Positions 54,239 to 62,767 of a stretch of DNA of 64,000 bases are shown here, in pieces. Position 1 is the first letter of the stretch. Each line of letters starts with the position of its first letter. The notes below the pieces were generated by a model. The model was not told where the DNA came from and did no database searches. It saw only the letters and a list, made by a program, of their open reading frames with translations. This DNA is from Bacteroidales bacterium (GTDB taxonomy: Bacteria > Bacteroidota > Bacteroidia > Bacteroidales > F082): positions 1 through 64,000 of the forward strand of contig JAUXMV010000079.1 in assembly GCA_030683155.1 (NCBI GenBank). Direction: 5' to 3'. Position numbers and translations under genes: made by a program.

Positions 54239-54859
54239 ATGGCAAAGAAAAAATTTTATGTTGTGTGGGTTGGAAGAAAAACCGGTGTTTTTGACAGCTG
54301 GAAAGAATGTGAGCAGATGGTTTCTGGCTATGAGGGAGCAAGATTTAAAAGTTTTCCAACACTTGAAGAGGCAGAAAATGCTTCAACAACCGGCCCTCAG
54401 TCAAAAGAAGAGATTCCCGTAATCCGACTGGAAAAACTACCGGAGCACAAAAGACCAAACACAAACTCTATCTCAGTAGATGCTGCCTGTTCGGGCAATC
54501 CGGGTGATATGGAGTACAGAGGCGTTTTCACTGATACAGCGACTGAGCTATTCAGGAGCAAAGTATACAAGATGGGAACGAACAACATTGGCGAATTTCT
54601 GGCTATCGTTCACTGTCTGGCATGGCAGCAAAAGAAAAAACTGGTGCTACCCATTTATACCGACTCAAAAACTGCCATAAGCTGGGTGAAAGCAGGACAA
54701 GCGCGCACAAAACTACTCCCAACATCCAAAAATACTGAACTTTTTATCCTCATTCAAAGAGCTGAAGATTGGCTCAAAAACAACAAAATCCATGTTCCGC
54801 TGATCAAATGGGACACCGAAAACTGGGGTGAAATTCCGGCAGATTTTGGAAGAAAGTAA
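54239..54859 (+). CDS. Viroplasmin-domain ribonuclease H1
   Basis: 206 residues. The first 45 residues (KKFYVVWVGRKTGVFDSWKECEQMVSGYEGARFKSF) are the viroplasmin/hybrid-binding domain that also occurs in eukaryotic RNase H1. The RNase H fold follows with SVDAACSGNPG (Asp), GEFLAIVHCL (Glu), YTDSKTA (Asp) and WDTENWGE (Asp) as the metal-binding set. It removes RNA from RNA/DNA hybrids. TAACTTTG 5 bp before the ATG resembles a -7 element and, if real, would make this mRNA nearly leaderless. Confidence 0.9.
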   Translation: MAKKKFYVVWVGRKTGVFDSWKECEQMVSGYEGARFKSFPTLEEAENASTTGPQSKEEIPVIRLEKLPEHKRPNTNSISVDAACSGNPGDMEYRGVFTDTATELFRSKVYKMGTNNIGEFLAIVHCLAWQQKKKLVLPIYTDSKTAISWVKAGQARTKLLPTSKNTELFILIQRAEDWLKNNKIHVPLIKWDTENWGEIPADFGRK

Positions 54860-54997
54860 AAGGCCTTCTTCATGTCATTTTTGTGTTTTCTGATTTGCTG
54901 CTGCCTTTCAAAATATTCTGAAAGGGCTCTTCATCGAATGAATATCCTTTTCAGACAGGAAGTGGGTTGAAAAGCACTGAAATACCAAAGAACTTTT

Positions 54998-55005
54998 TAC
55001 CTTTG
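54998..55005 (+). promoter_or_regulatory. -7 element of buk
   Basis: TACCTTTG, a full match to the -7 consensus, 20 bp before the buk ATG. A TTG at the right distance upstream is missing. The dyad CCTTTCA/TGAAAGG near 54904 in the same gap has no T-tail and is not called. Confidence 0.35.
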
Positions 55006-55025
55006 TCAAAACAAATTATTCTGCT

Positions 55026-56102
55026 ATGCTGCAAAAGAAAATCCTTGTCGTATATCCCGAAAAACGCGCAACGCGCATTGCCATTTACCGCAACAATGAG
55101 CCGATGTTCCTTAAATCCATCAAGCATTCTGAAGAGGATTTGGCGCGTTTCACACATATACCTGATCAGACAGCCTACCGCCGCGACGCTATTCTCGCCG
55201 AGTTGAAACGCAACGATTTCGATATTCAGAAAGTTGAAGTTATCATGGCACGCAGTGGCCTCATCAAACCACTGAAATCGGGTGTTTACAGGGTCAATAC
55301 ACGCATGGTTGAAGACTTGAAAAAAGGTATTATGGGCATGCATGAAACCAATCTTGGCGGACTCATTGCTTTTGATATTGCTGCCATGACAGGCCAAAAT
55401 GCATATATGGCCGATCCGGTTGTTGTAGATGAACTTTCTGATCTTGCACGCATTACGGGTCATCCGCTTTTTGTGCGTAAATCCATTTTCCATGCCTTAA
55501 GCCACAAGCATTTCGCACGTAAATATGCCAAAAGCATTAACAAACAATATGAAGAGCTGAACCTCATTGTTTGCCATGTTGGTCTTGGAGGTATTTCAAT
55601 CGGAGCACATCTTAAAGGACAAGTGGTTGATGTGAATCAGGCTTTCGACGGTGGTGGTCCTTTCTCTATCACACGCACCGGAACACTGCCTGTGGGTCAG
55701 TTGATTGATCTTTGTTTCAGCGGAAAATATTCTGAGACTGAAATAAAAGAAATGGTTAATTCCAAAGGCGGTTACGCTGCCTATCTCGGAACTGACAACA
55801 TTGTTCAGATCAACGCAATGATCGCAGAAGGCAATCCAAATGCACTGTTCATCTCTGAGGCATGTGCTTATCAGGTGAGCAAGGAAATTGCTTCGCATTT
55901 TGCTACACTTGAGGGAAATGTTGATGCAATAATTCTTACCGGCAATATATTTAACAGCGAATTGTTTCTCGAAAATGTGAAAAAACGCATTGGAAAACTG
56001 GCTCCGATGGCACTTTACCCTACCGTAAACGACCTCGAAGCACACGCCTACAACGCCATGCGGGTTATCAAAGGCGAAGTGGAAGTAATTGAATATACTT
56101 GA
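55026..56102 (+). CDS. buk: Butyrate kinase (acetokinase family)
   Basis: 358 residues. Acetate/butyrate kinase fold with KKILVVYPEKRATRIAIY for phosphate 1, VVCHVGLGGISIGAHLKG for the central phosphate loop, FDGGGPFSITRTGTLPVG, and LTGNIFNSE near the end. It converts butyryl phosphate (or branched-chain acyl phosphates) and ADP to acid and ATP, the last step of butyrate fermentation. The usual partner phosphate butyryltransferase (ptb) is not in the window. CoA-transferase genes 5 kb downstream offer an alternative acyl-CoA route. Confidence 0.93.
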   Translation: MLQKKILVVYPEKRATRIAIYRNNEPMFLKSIKHSEEDLARFTHIPDQTAYRRDAILAELKRNDFDIQKVEVIMARSGLIKPLKSGVYRVNTRMVEDLKKGIMGMHETNLGGLIAFDIAAMTGQNAYMADPVVVDELSDLARITGHPLFVRKSIFHALSHKHFARKYAKSINKQYEELNLIVCHVGLGGISIGAHLKGQVVDVNQAFDGGGPFSITRTGTLPVGQLIDLCFSGKYSETEIKEMVNSKGGYAAYLGTDNIVQINAMIAEGNPNALFISEACAYQVSKEIASHFATLEGNVDAIILTGNIFNSELFLENVKKRIGKLAPMALYPTVNDLEAHAYNAMRVIKGEVEVIEYT

Positions 56103-56165
56103 AAAGCATACGGTCAAAAGCTGCATTTCTTTTGAAAAGGCAATTTGTTTTTTAATTGAGACGCG

Positions 56166-58580
56166 ATGAAAAATTTCTTTCGTACGATTAAGGCAATTGC
56201 GATCTTGTGTTTATGTCTTTTAAACGGAGCCAATATATTTGCTCAGACTTTCCAAAACAGTTTTGAACAAAGAGATACAACCGGTTTATGGTCAGATACC
56301 CACCCAACTTTTGACAGTGCCGCATTTGATGGAAATTTTATTGGCCGCACAAAATCAATGCATTTATATAGTCAGGTTTTAGACACGGAAATTATTGACA
56401 GCCTCTGGAACAAAAATTTACGCATCAGTTTTAACGCTCAGTTTCGTGTTCAATCCCCTTCAATAAAAGCAGTTTACGTTGTCAGCATTCAGCGTGGAGA
56501 CAGCCTGCTCTTTTGGTACGGCTTCAAAATTGATGAACAGATTCACAAAGTCAATGAATGGAACAAAGTCGGAGCATCTTTTTTAATTCCGGCCAGCCAC
56601 ACACAAAACAGCCGGATAAAAGCCTATCTGTGGAATCAGGGATCGTCTGAAATTGATGTTGACGATATTTGCATCAAAGCCGAAAAAGAAGCAATCACTT
56701 CGTTTATGCCAACCATCCTGCGATCTGAACCAAAAGAACACTTTAAGGTGCTTTCACAAACAGATTTCTTCAAAATAATTCAATATCCACAATCAGGAGA
56801 GCTATATATCACAGATACTTCCGGCAAAAAAATGATGGGGCCGCTCATGCTGTTTTCCGAAACGGATAAAACAACAATGGCTTCTTCAAAATGGAAATTT
56901 CGCAAAACAGAAATTAATGACAGTCTGCAGATTTTGCATTTCAGCAATCATTTCAAAGGGCAAAAAAACGATCTAATAATCGAAGCCAACAAAAAAAACG
57001 GCAAAATAAGTCTCCGTCTCGAAAGTAGTTTCCTTCGAAAAACAAATTTGTTCAGGCAGAGCATACTTGCCTTTTATGAAGATGAACCAACAGATATTTA
57101 CAGGAAAAACAGCCTTCAGGACAGCGATACATTTCAGGAAGAATATTATTTGGATAGGGGTGGCGCAAGCATTGGAAAGGGTTTTCGAAATCTGATGTTT
57201 TATCACAATCCGGAACTTTCATCTGTTCAGATCAACACAAAACAGCAATTATTGTCATTTAATGCAGACTTTGCTGCCGACCATCCAATGATTCATTATC
57301 CGTTTTTGGAGGATAGCACAGATTATTTTGAAGATATTTCTTACAGTTTCTGGAAAAGAAAATCTCAACTGAAATCAGATTTTACACTTTATGTTGGCAG
57401 CGAGATGTCGGCTATTCCGCGGTTGATGTCTGTTCCGGGAGGTTATGAGGCAGCCGTAATATGGACAGAACATGCAGATTGGGCTGATATCCGCACACAA
57501 AGGGCTGTAAATTTTGGTCATGAAGATATCCGTTTTGCTGCCGATGCCACCGGAGGATTCGTTAAATATGGCATCCCTGTTACAAAAAGTGTTTTTTACA
57601 ACAATCCGGACAGCATCAACAATGCTGCAATCAGTGGAGGAGTTTTCAATGATTTGCATTCAACCATTCAAACTGATTCAGCGTTTTTTGAATTGCTCCT
57701 TCAACTTCAAAATCAAGGCCATGAAATTTGTCTTCACACGCCTGAGCAATTCACTTCTGACAGGACAAAGCTGACAGAATCATTGGCTTTTATGCAAAAG
57801 CATTTTGGCTCAACAAGCTGGATTGATCATGGCTATAACAACAAAGCTGAGAACAACAGAGAAAATATGGTCTGCGATGGTTTATTGAAGAAGTCAGCTG
57901 TTTTTGCTGCCGATCTTTGGAAAGAACATGGCATAAAATACTTCTGGAATCCATATTTTGAAGAAGTAGGACCATACAACGATTTTGGATTCGATGCGCA
58001 GCATCTCATTCCATTTCCCGGTTTTGGTGATGTGTTTCCTGACAAAATCATTGGCCGGCATCCAACGCGATTTGATGGCTGGCTTTGGAACACCACCGGA
58101 ACGCTCGAAGTGCCTGAAGAACGTTTATGGGATTATTTCTTTCATCCTGTGCGACTTGGCGAACTGATCCGTTACCGAAGTATCTGGATCAATCATGTTT
58201 ACCCGGCCTGGGCCAACGAAATAAAAGGATTCTGGAAATTTGACGAAGCTGGAAAAGCGGTTGCAATGCCAGGTTTTAACAGCGCACTTGATAGACTTGC
58301 CTTGCTGCATGAAGCCCGGTTGATTCTTCCAACCACAATCAAGGAAATGTTACATTATCAGGAATCCTTACTTAAGATAAAATTCAATTACAAGAGTGGA
58401 AATGAAATAATTATAACCAATCACAATACACACAATATAAGTGATTTAAGTTTAAGTATCAAAGCTTCCAAAGTTGAGGTTGATGGGAAAATTCCAACTT
58501 CAAAACGCTCTGGTGATGACTTGATTTTCTGGTTTGACGTAGCTGCCGGTGAAAGTGTAAAGCTGCTCATTCTGCCCTGA
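56166..58580 (+). CDS. Secreted protein with polysaccharide-deacetylase-like region
   Basis: 804 residues with a signal peptide ending IFAQT. The first 150 residues look like a beta-sandwich carbohydrate-binding-like domain (NSFEQRDTTGLWSDTHP, EIDVDDICIK). The middle is beta-rich (about 180-400). From about 420, VIWTEHADWADI and HEICLHTPEQF recall the NodB-type metal-binding pattern (Asp/His near the start and HxxxH), although the canonical TFDDG is not intact. EEVGPYNDFGF and RSIWINHVYPAW near the end are conserved-looking but unassigned. I do not recognise the exact family. It follows buk by 63 bp. Confidence 0.6.
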   Translation: MKNFFRTIKAIAILCLCLLNGANIFAQTFQNSFEQRDTTGLWSDTHPTFDSAAFDGNFIGRTKSMHLYSQVLDTEIIDSLWNKNLRISFNAQFRVQSPSIKAVYVVSIQRGDSLLFWYGFKIDEQIHKVNEWNKVGASFLIPASHTQNSRIKAYLWNQGSSEIDVDDICIKAEKEAITSFMPTILRSEPKEHFKVLSQTDFFKIIQYPQSGELYITDTSGKKMMGPLMLFSETDKTTMASSKWKFRKTEINDSLQILHFSNHFKGQKNDLIIEANKKNGKISLRLESSFLRKTNLFRQSILAFYEDEPTDIYRKNSLQDSDTFQEEYYLDRGGASIGKGFRNLMFYHNPELSSVQINTKQQLLSFNADFAADHPMIHYPFLEDSTDYFEDISYSFWKRKSQLKSDFTLYVGSEMSAIPRLMSVPGGYEAAVIWTEHADWADIRTQRAVNFGHEDIRFAADATGGFVKYGIPVTKSVFYNNPDSINNAAISGGVFNDLHSTIQTDSAFFELLLQLQNQGHEICLHTPEQFTSDRTKLTESLAFMQKHFGSTSWIDHGYNNKAENNRENMVCDGLLKKSAVFAADLWKEHGIKYFWNPYFEEVGPYNDFGFDAQHLIPFPGFGDVFPDKIIGRHPTRFDGWLWNTTGTLEVPEERLWDYFFHPVRLGELIRYRSIWINHVYPAWANEIKGFWKFDEAGKAVAMPGFNSALDRLALLHEARLILPTTIKEMLHYQESLLKIKFNYKSGNEIIITNHNTHNISDLSLSIKASKVEVDGKIPTSKRSGDDLIFWFDVAAGESVKLLILP

Positions 58581-58633
58581 AGCCGCAACCGTTTGAAGGT
58601 CTCAAAAGTCGCTTTCAGGCGCATTTACCAATC

Positions 58634-58677
58634 TTGTGAACTTTGTTAGAGGTATATTTGTTATATTATTAACAAAT
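58634..58677 (+). promoter_or_regulatory. Promoter and palindromic site before the DUF4914 gene
   Basis: TTG at 58634-58636, 16-bp spacer, TATATTTG at 58653-58660: a full -33/-7 pair. The -7 runs into ATTTGTTA-TATTAT-TAACAAAT (58656-58677), a perfect 8-bp dyad over the expected start site, suitable as a repressor operator. The ATG at 58688 is 11 bp further on. Confidence 0.5.
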
Positions 58678-58687
58678 AATCCAATCT

Positions 58688-60562
58688 ATGAAAAAACCAA
58701 TCCATTTCAAAATACCTGCTGCTGCACAAGCTGTGCTTGATGGATGCAGCAAATCTGTTCAGTTGTTCGAAAACTACGAATCCTTTGTTGACGCAAGTCT
58801 TGGCGGACCAGGCAATCTGGAGTTTGAAGTAAAATATAATGTGCCAGGTAAAGGAGAAGTTGTTGAAGCCATCGTCCATAAGGTTACGAATGGGATTTCA
58901 GCCAATTATATTGAGCCATACATGCGCCGCCGCGACCCGGACACAATGGTGATTGCAGATGATAAACCAACAGACAAAGAACGTTACAGCGACCGCTATG
59001 GAAAAAGTTTTGATGCATTGCGTGAAGAAACTTTCGAATGGCTGAAATCACAGGAGCTTGCATATTTCTTTTTTAAAATTGGACTGTACGAAAACAGCCC
59101 TTATGGAATGGCAATAGCGCCTGCAAACGCAGGATTTTTTGCTATGGGACTTGCCATGCTGCAAAAGATAGTACCTGTAAGCGATATTCCTGAAGGAACA
59201 GAAATTTACGCTGTTGTTTATGTTGCACCGCCTTTCCGCCACACCCATTTCAATGGAAAACAAATTGTTGTGCATAATCGTCTGGACAGTAATTACGAAA
59301 TTTTTTCCTACAACCTTTATCCGGGACCAAGTGCGAAAAAAGGTATTTACGGCGTGCTGCTGACAATTGGCGAGGAAGAAGGATGGGCAACGACGCACTG
59401 TTCAGCCGTTGAGTCGGTTAGTCCTTACGACAATGTGACCCGTTTCATGCACGAAGGAGCAAGCGGAGGTGGCAAAAGTGAAATGCTTCAGCACATTGTC
59501 CGCGAACCAAGCGGCGAAGTTTTGATTGGCACTAACACTGTTACCGGTGAAAAACGTACAATACAGATTCCACGCTTCTGCGAAATCAGACCTGTTTGCG
59601 ATGATATGGCAACCGTAAATCCTTCTGTGCAAACCGAAAGCAAACGGTTGCGACTTATGGATGCCGAAAACAGTTGGTTCATTCGTACCGACAATATTAC
59701 AGGATACGGAATTGACCCTGTGCTTGAAAAAGTCACTATCAATGCAACAAAGCCACTGTTGTTTATGAACATCAAAACACATCCCGGAGGCACGGCATTA
59801 ATTTGGAACCACATTGAAGATGCTCCCGGCAAACCTTGTCCGAATCCACGTGTGATTGTTCCCCGCGTAATGTTTGATGCAGTAGATACAGCTGTGCATA
59901 TTGATGTCCGCAGTTTTGGTGTTCGCACACCTCCCTGTTCAGCCGATGCAGCAACATATGGCGTTTTAGGATTATTCCATTTTTTGCCTCCGGCACTCGC
60001 ATGGCTTTGGCGGTTAGTTTCTCCACGCGGCCATGCAAACCCAAGTATTATCAGTACTGGAAAAGGCATGGAAAGTGAAGGTGTTGGCTCTTACTGGCCC
60101 TTTGCAACCGGAAAAAAAGTCCGTCACGCCAATTTACTTTTAGATCAGATTGCAGAAAAAACCGACACACGTTATGTGCTTACACCAAATCAGTTTGTAG
60201 GCGTCTGGAAAGTTGGTTTCAGAGCACAACTGCTTATGAGGGAATATCTTACACGTCGTGGAAATTCAAAATTCAGACCAGATCAAATCAGTCAGGCACG
60301 CTGTCCGCTTTTGGGTTATGAACTCGAATTTCTAACAATCGAAGGTTCAAAAATACCTTCACGTTTTCTTAAAACATACAAACAACCTGAGGTTGGCTTT
60401 GAAGGCTATGACAAAGGGGCTGCTATTTTAACTGAATTCTTTAAGAAAGAATTGGAACAATATCGCACACCTGAACTTTCTGAACTCGGACACCGGATTA
60501 TTGATACCTGTCTTAACAACGGTACAGTTGAAGATTACGAAAAACTGATTACCAGAAAATAA
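58688..60562 (+). CDS. DUF4914 protein with HPr-kinase/PEPCK-like P-loop
   Basis: 624 residues, apparently cytosolic. The N-terminal part (1-200) has SANYIEPYMRRRDPDTM and YGMAIAPANAGFF; mid-protein TTHCSAVESVSPYDN precedes the P-loop GASGGGKSE at 257-265, which resembles the GxSGxGKSE of HPr kinase more than ordinary Walker A motifs. RPVCDDMATVNPS follows about 50 residues later with an Asp pair. PRVIVPRVMFD, FGVRTPPCSADAATYG and SPRGHANPSI are other likely conserved blocks. The family is DUF4914 by recollection; enzymatic role unknown. It ends just before a strong terminator. Confidence 0.7.
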   Translation: MKKPIHFKIPAAAQAVLDGCSKSVQLFENYESFVDASLGGPGNLEFEVKYNVPGKGEVVEAIVHKVTNGISANYIEPYMRRRDPDTMVIADDKPTDKERYSDRYGKSFDALREETFEWLKSQELAYFFFKIGLYENSPYGMAIAPANAGFFAMGLAMLQKIVPVSDIPEGTEIYAVVYVAPPFRHTHFNGKQIVVHNRLDSNYEIFSYNLYPGPSAKKGIYGVLLTIGEEEGWATTHCSAVESVSPYDNVTRFMHEGASGGGKSEMLQHIVREPSGEVLIGTNTVTGEKRTIQIPRFCEIRPVCDDMATVNPSVQTESKRLRLMDAENSWFIRTDNITGYGIDPVLEKVTINATKPLLFMNIKTHPGGTALIWNHIEDAPGKPCPNPRVIVPRVMFDAVDTAVHIDVRSFGVRTPPCSADAATYGVLGLFHFLPPALAWLWRLVSPRGHANPSIISTGKGMESEGVGSYWPFATGKKVRHANLLLDQIAEKTDTRYVLTPNQFVGVWKVGFRAQLLMREYLTRRGNSKFRPDQISQARCPLLGYELEFLTIEGSKIPSRFLKTYKQPEVGFEGYDKGAAILTEFFKKELEQYRTPELSELGHRIIDTCLNNGTVEDYEKLITRK

Positions 60563-60569
60563 TCAAAAA

Positions 60570-60600
60570 CAAAAAAGAGGCTCAAAAGGCCTCTTTTTTG
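60570..60600. terminator. Bidirectional terminator
   Basis: CAAAAAAGAGG (60570-60580) and CCTCTTTTTTG (60590-60600) form a perfect 11-bp stem around a 9-nt loop; T-runs exist on both strands. It separates the converging DUF4914 and CoA-transferase B genes. Confidence 0.9.
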
Positions 60601-60621
60601 TTTCAGTTTATAAAGCAGATT

Positions 60622-61278
60622 TTATAAAGCCATTTCTGGGATTTCGCCTTCAATGATAAGTTTTCCGGCAGTTTTGGAAGCAATTTCTTCCACTGTGACT
60701 CCGGGAGCGCGTTCAATAAGCTTAAACCCATCATTGGTAACATCCACTACCGCCAGATCGGTGACGATTCTTTTTACACATCCAACGCCAGTCAAAGGCA
60801 ATGTGCATGATTTAATCAATTTTGAATTGCCTTTTGGATCTGTGTGTGTCATCGCAACGATAATGTTTTTGGCTGAAGCCACCAAATCCATTGCGCCTCC
60901 CATTCCTTTCACCATTTTGCCCGGAATTTTCCAGCTGGAAATATCCCCTTGCTCTGAAACCTCGAAAGCTCCCAAAACAGTCAGGTCGATATGACCTCCT
61001 CTTATCATGGCAAAACTTGTACTTGAATCAAAAAAGGCAGCTCCTTTTATGTAGGTGATGGTCTGTTTTCCGGCATTGATGAGATCCGGGTCTTCTTCAC
61101 CCTTCAATGGAAATGGCCCTATCCCGAGAAGACCATTTTCCGACTGAAGAATCACTTCCATCCCTTCAGGGATAAAGTTGGCGACTAAAGTTGGAATTCC
61201 AATGCCGAGATTAACATAATAACCGTTGTGTAATTCCTGTGCGATGCGTTTAGCAATTCCGTTTTTATCGAGTGGCAT
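60622..61278 (-). CDS. scoB: 3-oxoacid CoA-transferase, subunit B
   Basis: 218 residues. GYYVNLGIGIPTLVANFI at the N-terminus and the catalytic glutamate in SENGLLGIGPFP, then GGHIDLTVLGAFEVSEQGDISSW and GMGGAMDLVASA. This is the beta chain of succinyl-CoA:3-ketoacid or acetate/butyrate:acetoacetate CoA-transferases; the exact acid pair is not determinable here. Its start lies 18 bp after subunit A. Confidence 0.95.
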   Translation of the reverse strand: MPLDKNGIAKRIAQELHNGYYVNLGIGIPTLVANFIPEGMEVILQSENGLLGIGPFPLKGEEDPDLINAGKQTITYIKGAAFFDSSTSFAMIRGGHIDLTVLGAFEVSEQGDISSWKIPGKMVKGMGGAMDLVASAKNIIVAMTHTDPKGNSKLIKSCTLPLTGVGCVKRIVTDLAVVDVTNDGFKLIERAPGVTVEEIASKTAGKLIIEGEIPEMAL

Positions 61279-61296
61279 AATTGTAATTTTTTCTTG

Positions 61297-61989
61297 TTAG
61301 GAGCGGGTTGTAACAAATTCGATGCGTTTTTCAAGGCTTGAAGCCTGGAAAATACGTTGGACAAAAATACCAGGTGTATGAATCTGGTTTGGATCGAGGG
61401 TTCCGGCCGGAACCAATTCTTCCACTTCAGCAATGGTGATTTTGCCGGCTGTTGCCATCGCCTGATTGAAATTGTTGGCAGTATGACGGTAGATAAGGTT
61501 TCCATGTGTGTCACCTTTCCATGCTTTTACAATGGCAAAATCTGCTGTGAGGGCATGTTCGAGCAAATGCATTTTACCATTAAATTCCCGTATTTCTTTG
61601 CCGTCAGCTACTTCAGATCCATAGCCTGCAGGCACAAAAAATGCAGGAATACCAGCCCCTCCGGCACGGCAACGTTCAGCCAAAGTACCCTGTGGAATCA
61701 ATTCCACTTCGAGCTCGCCACTCAGTAATTGTCGCTCAAACTCAGCATTTTCACCCACATAAGAAGAAATCATTTTTCTTATCTGGTGTTTTTTCAGCAA
61801 AAGGCCAAGACCAAATTCGTCAACACCAGCATTGTTTGAAATGCAGGTGAGACCTTTTACATCGCTTTCGACAAGTGCTGCAATACAATTCTCTGGAATT
61901 CCGGAAAGACCAAACCCACCGAGCATCAGGGTCATATTGTCTGCTATTCCGCGAATAGCCTCTTTGGCATCATTTACAACTTTATTCAT
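61297..61989 (-). CDS. scoA: 3-oxoacid CoA-transferase, subunit A
   Basis: 230 residues. The GGFGLSGIPENCIAAL motif of the alpha chain near residue 24, CISNNAGVDEFGLGLLL, ISSYVGENAEFERQ, and GAGIPAFFVPAGYG. Forms the heteromeric transferase with the next gene, moving CoA between acyl-CoA and acids such as acetoacetate, acetate or butyrate. With butyrate kinase in the neighbourhood it suggests short-chain fatty-acid metabolism. It follows the CDGSH gene by 11 bp. Confidence 0.95.
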   Translation of the reverse strand: MNKVVNDAKEAIRGIADNMTLMLGGFGLSGIPENCIAALVESDVKGLTCISNNAGVDEFGLGLLLKKHQIRKMISSYVGENAEFERQLLSGELEVELIPQGTLAERCRAGGAGIPAFFVPAGYGSEVADGKEIREFNGKMHLLEHALTADFAIVKAWKGDTHGNLIYRHTANNFNQAMATAGKITIAEVEELVPAGTLDPNQIHTPGIFVQRIFQASSLEKRIEFVTTRS

Positions 61990-62000
61990 ATGTATTTTTG

Positions 62001-62219
62001 TTAATCTTTAAATTCAATATAGTTATGGGTTCCATCGCAAAATGGTTTTTTGTGCGATCCACCGCAACGACAGAAGGCTGTCAGGTCGGATGTCTCGAAC
62101 TTATTTCCATGTTGATCAATCAAAGTAACTCTTCCCTTCAAATAAAGCGGGCCGTTGGGCGAAACCTGCACTACAACCTGATTTTTCATGGATTTTTCTG
62201 GCAATTCTTCCTTATTCAT
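62001..62219 (-). CDS. CDGSH iron-sulfur domain protein (mitoNEET-like)
   Basis: 72 residues. The motif FCRCGGSHKKPFCDGTH provides three Cys and one His for a 2Fe-2S cluster. KGRVTLIDQHGN and the YLKG segment match small bacterial CDGSH proteins. No membrane anchor. An internal Met at residue 11 is an alternative start. First gene of an operon with the CoA-transferase subunits; why an Fe-S protein is paired with CoA-transferase is unclear. Confidence 0.93.
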   Translation of the reverse strand: MNKEELPEKSMKNQVVVQVSPNGPLYLKGRVTLIDQHGNKFETSDLTAFCRCGGSHKKPFCDGTHNYIEFKD

Positions 62220-62275
62220 GGGGTATAAAAGTTATGGATTCTAACGATGATCATTAAACCCTGACAAATCTGCAA

Positions 62276-62304
62276 CTAAAATAGTGATTTTTTCTTACTT
62301 GCAA
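62276..62304 (-). promoter_or_regulatory. Promoter candidate of the CDGSH/CoA-transferase operon
   Basis: On the minus strand TTG (62304-62302), 18-bp spacer, TATTTTAG (62283-62276), a 7/8 match to the -7 element. Correct spacing and position 57 bp before the start codon. Confidence 0.35.
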
Positions 62305-62360
62305 TCACAGAAATAAAAACCACAAATAAAACCCAGGAAGGATTTTTTAAAAAATATGGA

Positions 62361-62389
62361 TTGTTGCTATGAAAAATATATTAATTTTG
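62361..62389 (+). promoter_or_regulatory. Promoter of tRNA-Leu
   Basis: TTG at 62361-62363, 18-bp spacer, and TAATTTTG at 62382-62389, a complete -33/-7 pair 25 bp before the mature tRNA. Confidence 0.6.
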
Positions 62390-62414
62390 CACCCCTGTAG
62401 TTCATTTACATGAT

Positions 62415-62498
62415 GCCCGGATGGCGGAATTGGTAGACGCGCTGGTCTCAAAAACCAGTGAGGTTACACTCGTGCCGGTTCGATCCCGGCTCCGGGTA
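62415..62498 (+). tRNA. tRNA-Leu(CAA)
   Basis: 84 nt. Acceptor GCCCGGA pairs with TCCGGGT, with a G-T pair at position 1-72. D-arm GGCGGAATTGGTAGACGC; anticodon stem CTGGT/ACCAG with loop CTCAAAA, so the anticodon is CAA, reading UUG. A long variable arm (GTGAGGTTACACTC) marks a class II tRNA; T-arm GCCGGTTCGATCCCGGC. CCA is not encoded and must be added enzymatically. Confidence 0.97.
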
Positions 62499-62502
62499 CT
62501 TA

Positions 62503-62546
62503 AAAAACCCTTTGAAATCATTTTTTCAAAGGGTTTTTGTTTTTTA
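62503..62546 (+). terminator. Terminator after tRNA-Leu
   Basis: AAAAACCCTTTGAAA and TTTCAAAGGGTTTTT make a perfect 15-bp stem around 6 nt, followed by GTTTTTT. The 220 bp from here to the antiporter gene hold only a -7-like TATTTTTG at 62727-62734. Confidence 0.9.
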
Positions 62547-62767
62547 AAGTATCGGGCATTTTTTGAAATGAAAAATTAAATTAAATGGTTTTGAAGTTCG
62601 GAAAGCATTGTTCTGACGCTAATAACGAATGTGTTATGGTCAAATCAAGCGCATGTGATAGACAATTTACCATTTCAAATTCAGGTATAATATCCCTGAA
62701 TCTGGCTGCCTTTCGTTTTTGTTTCCTATTTTTGAGCACTTATTAGTAGCCGACATGACCAAATAAC

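Noticed and set aside
54239-54859. Caulimovirus-derived or transferred gene because of the viroplasmin domain
   Set aside because: The viroplasmin-like hybrid-binding domain is normal in cellular RNase H1; base composition is like its neighbours.
54904-54928. CCTTTCA/TGAAAGG dyad before buk as a terminator
   Set aside because: No T-run follows and it lies far from the RNase H stop with no supporting signal.
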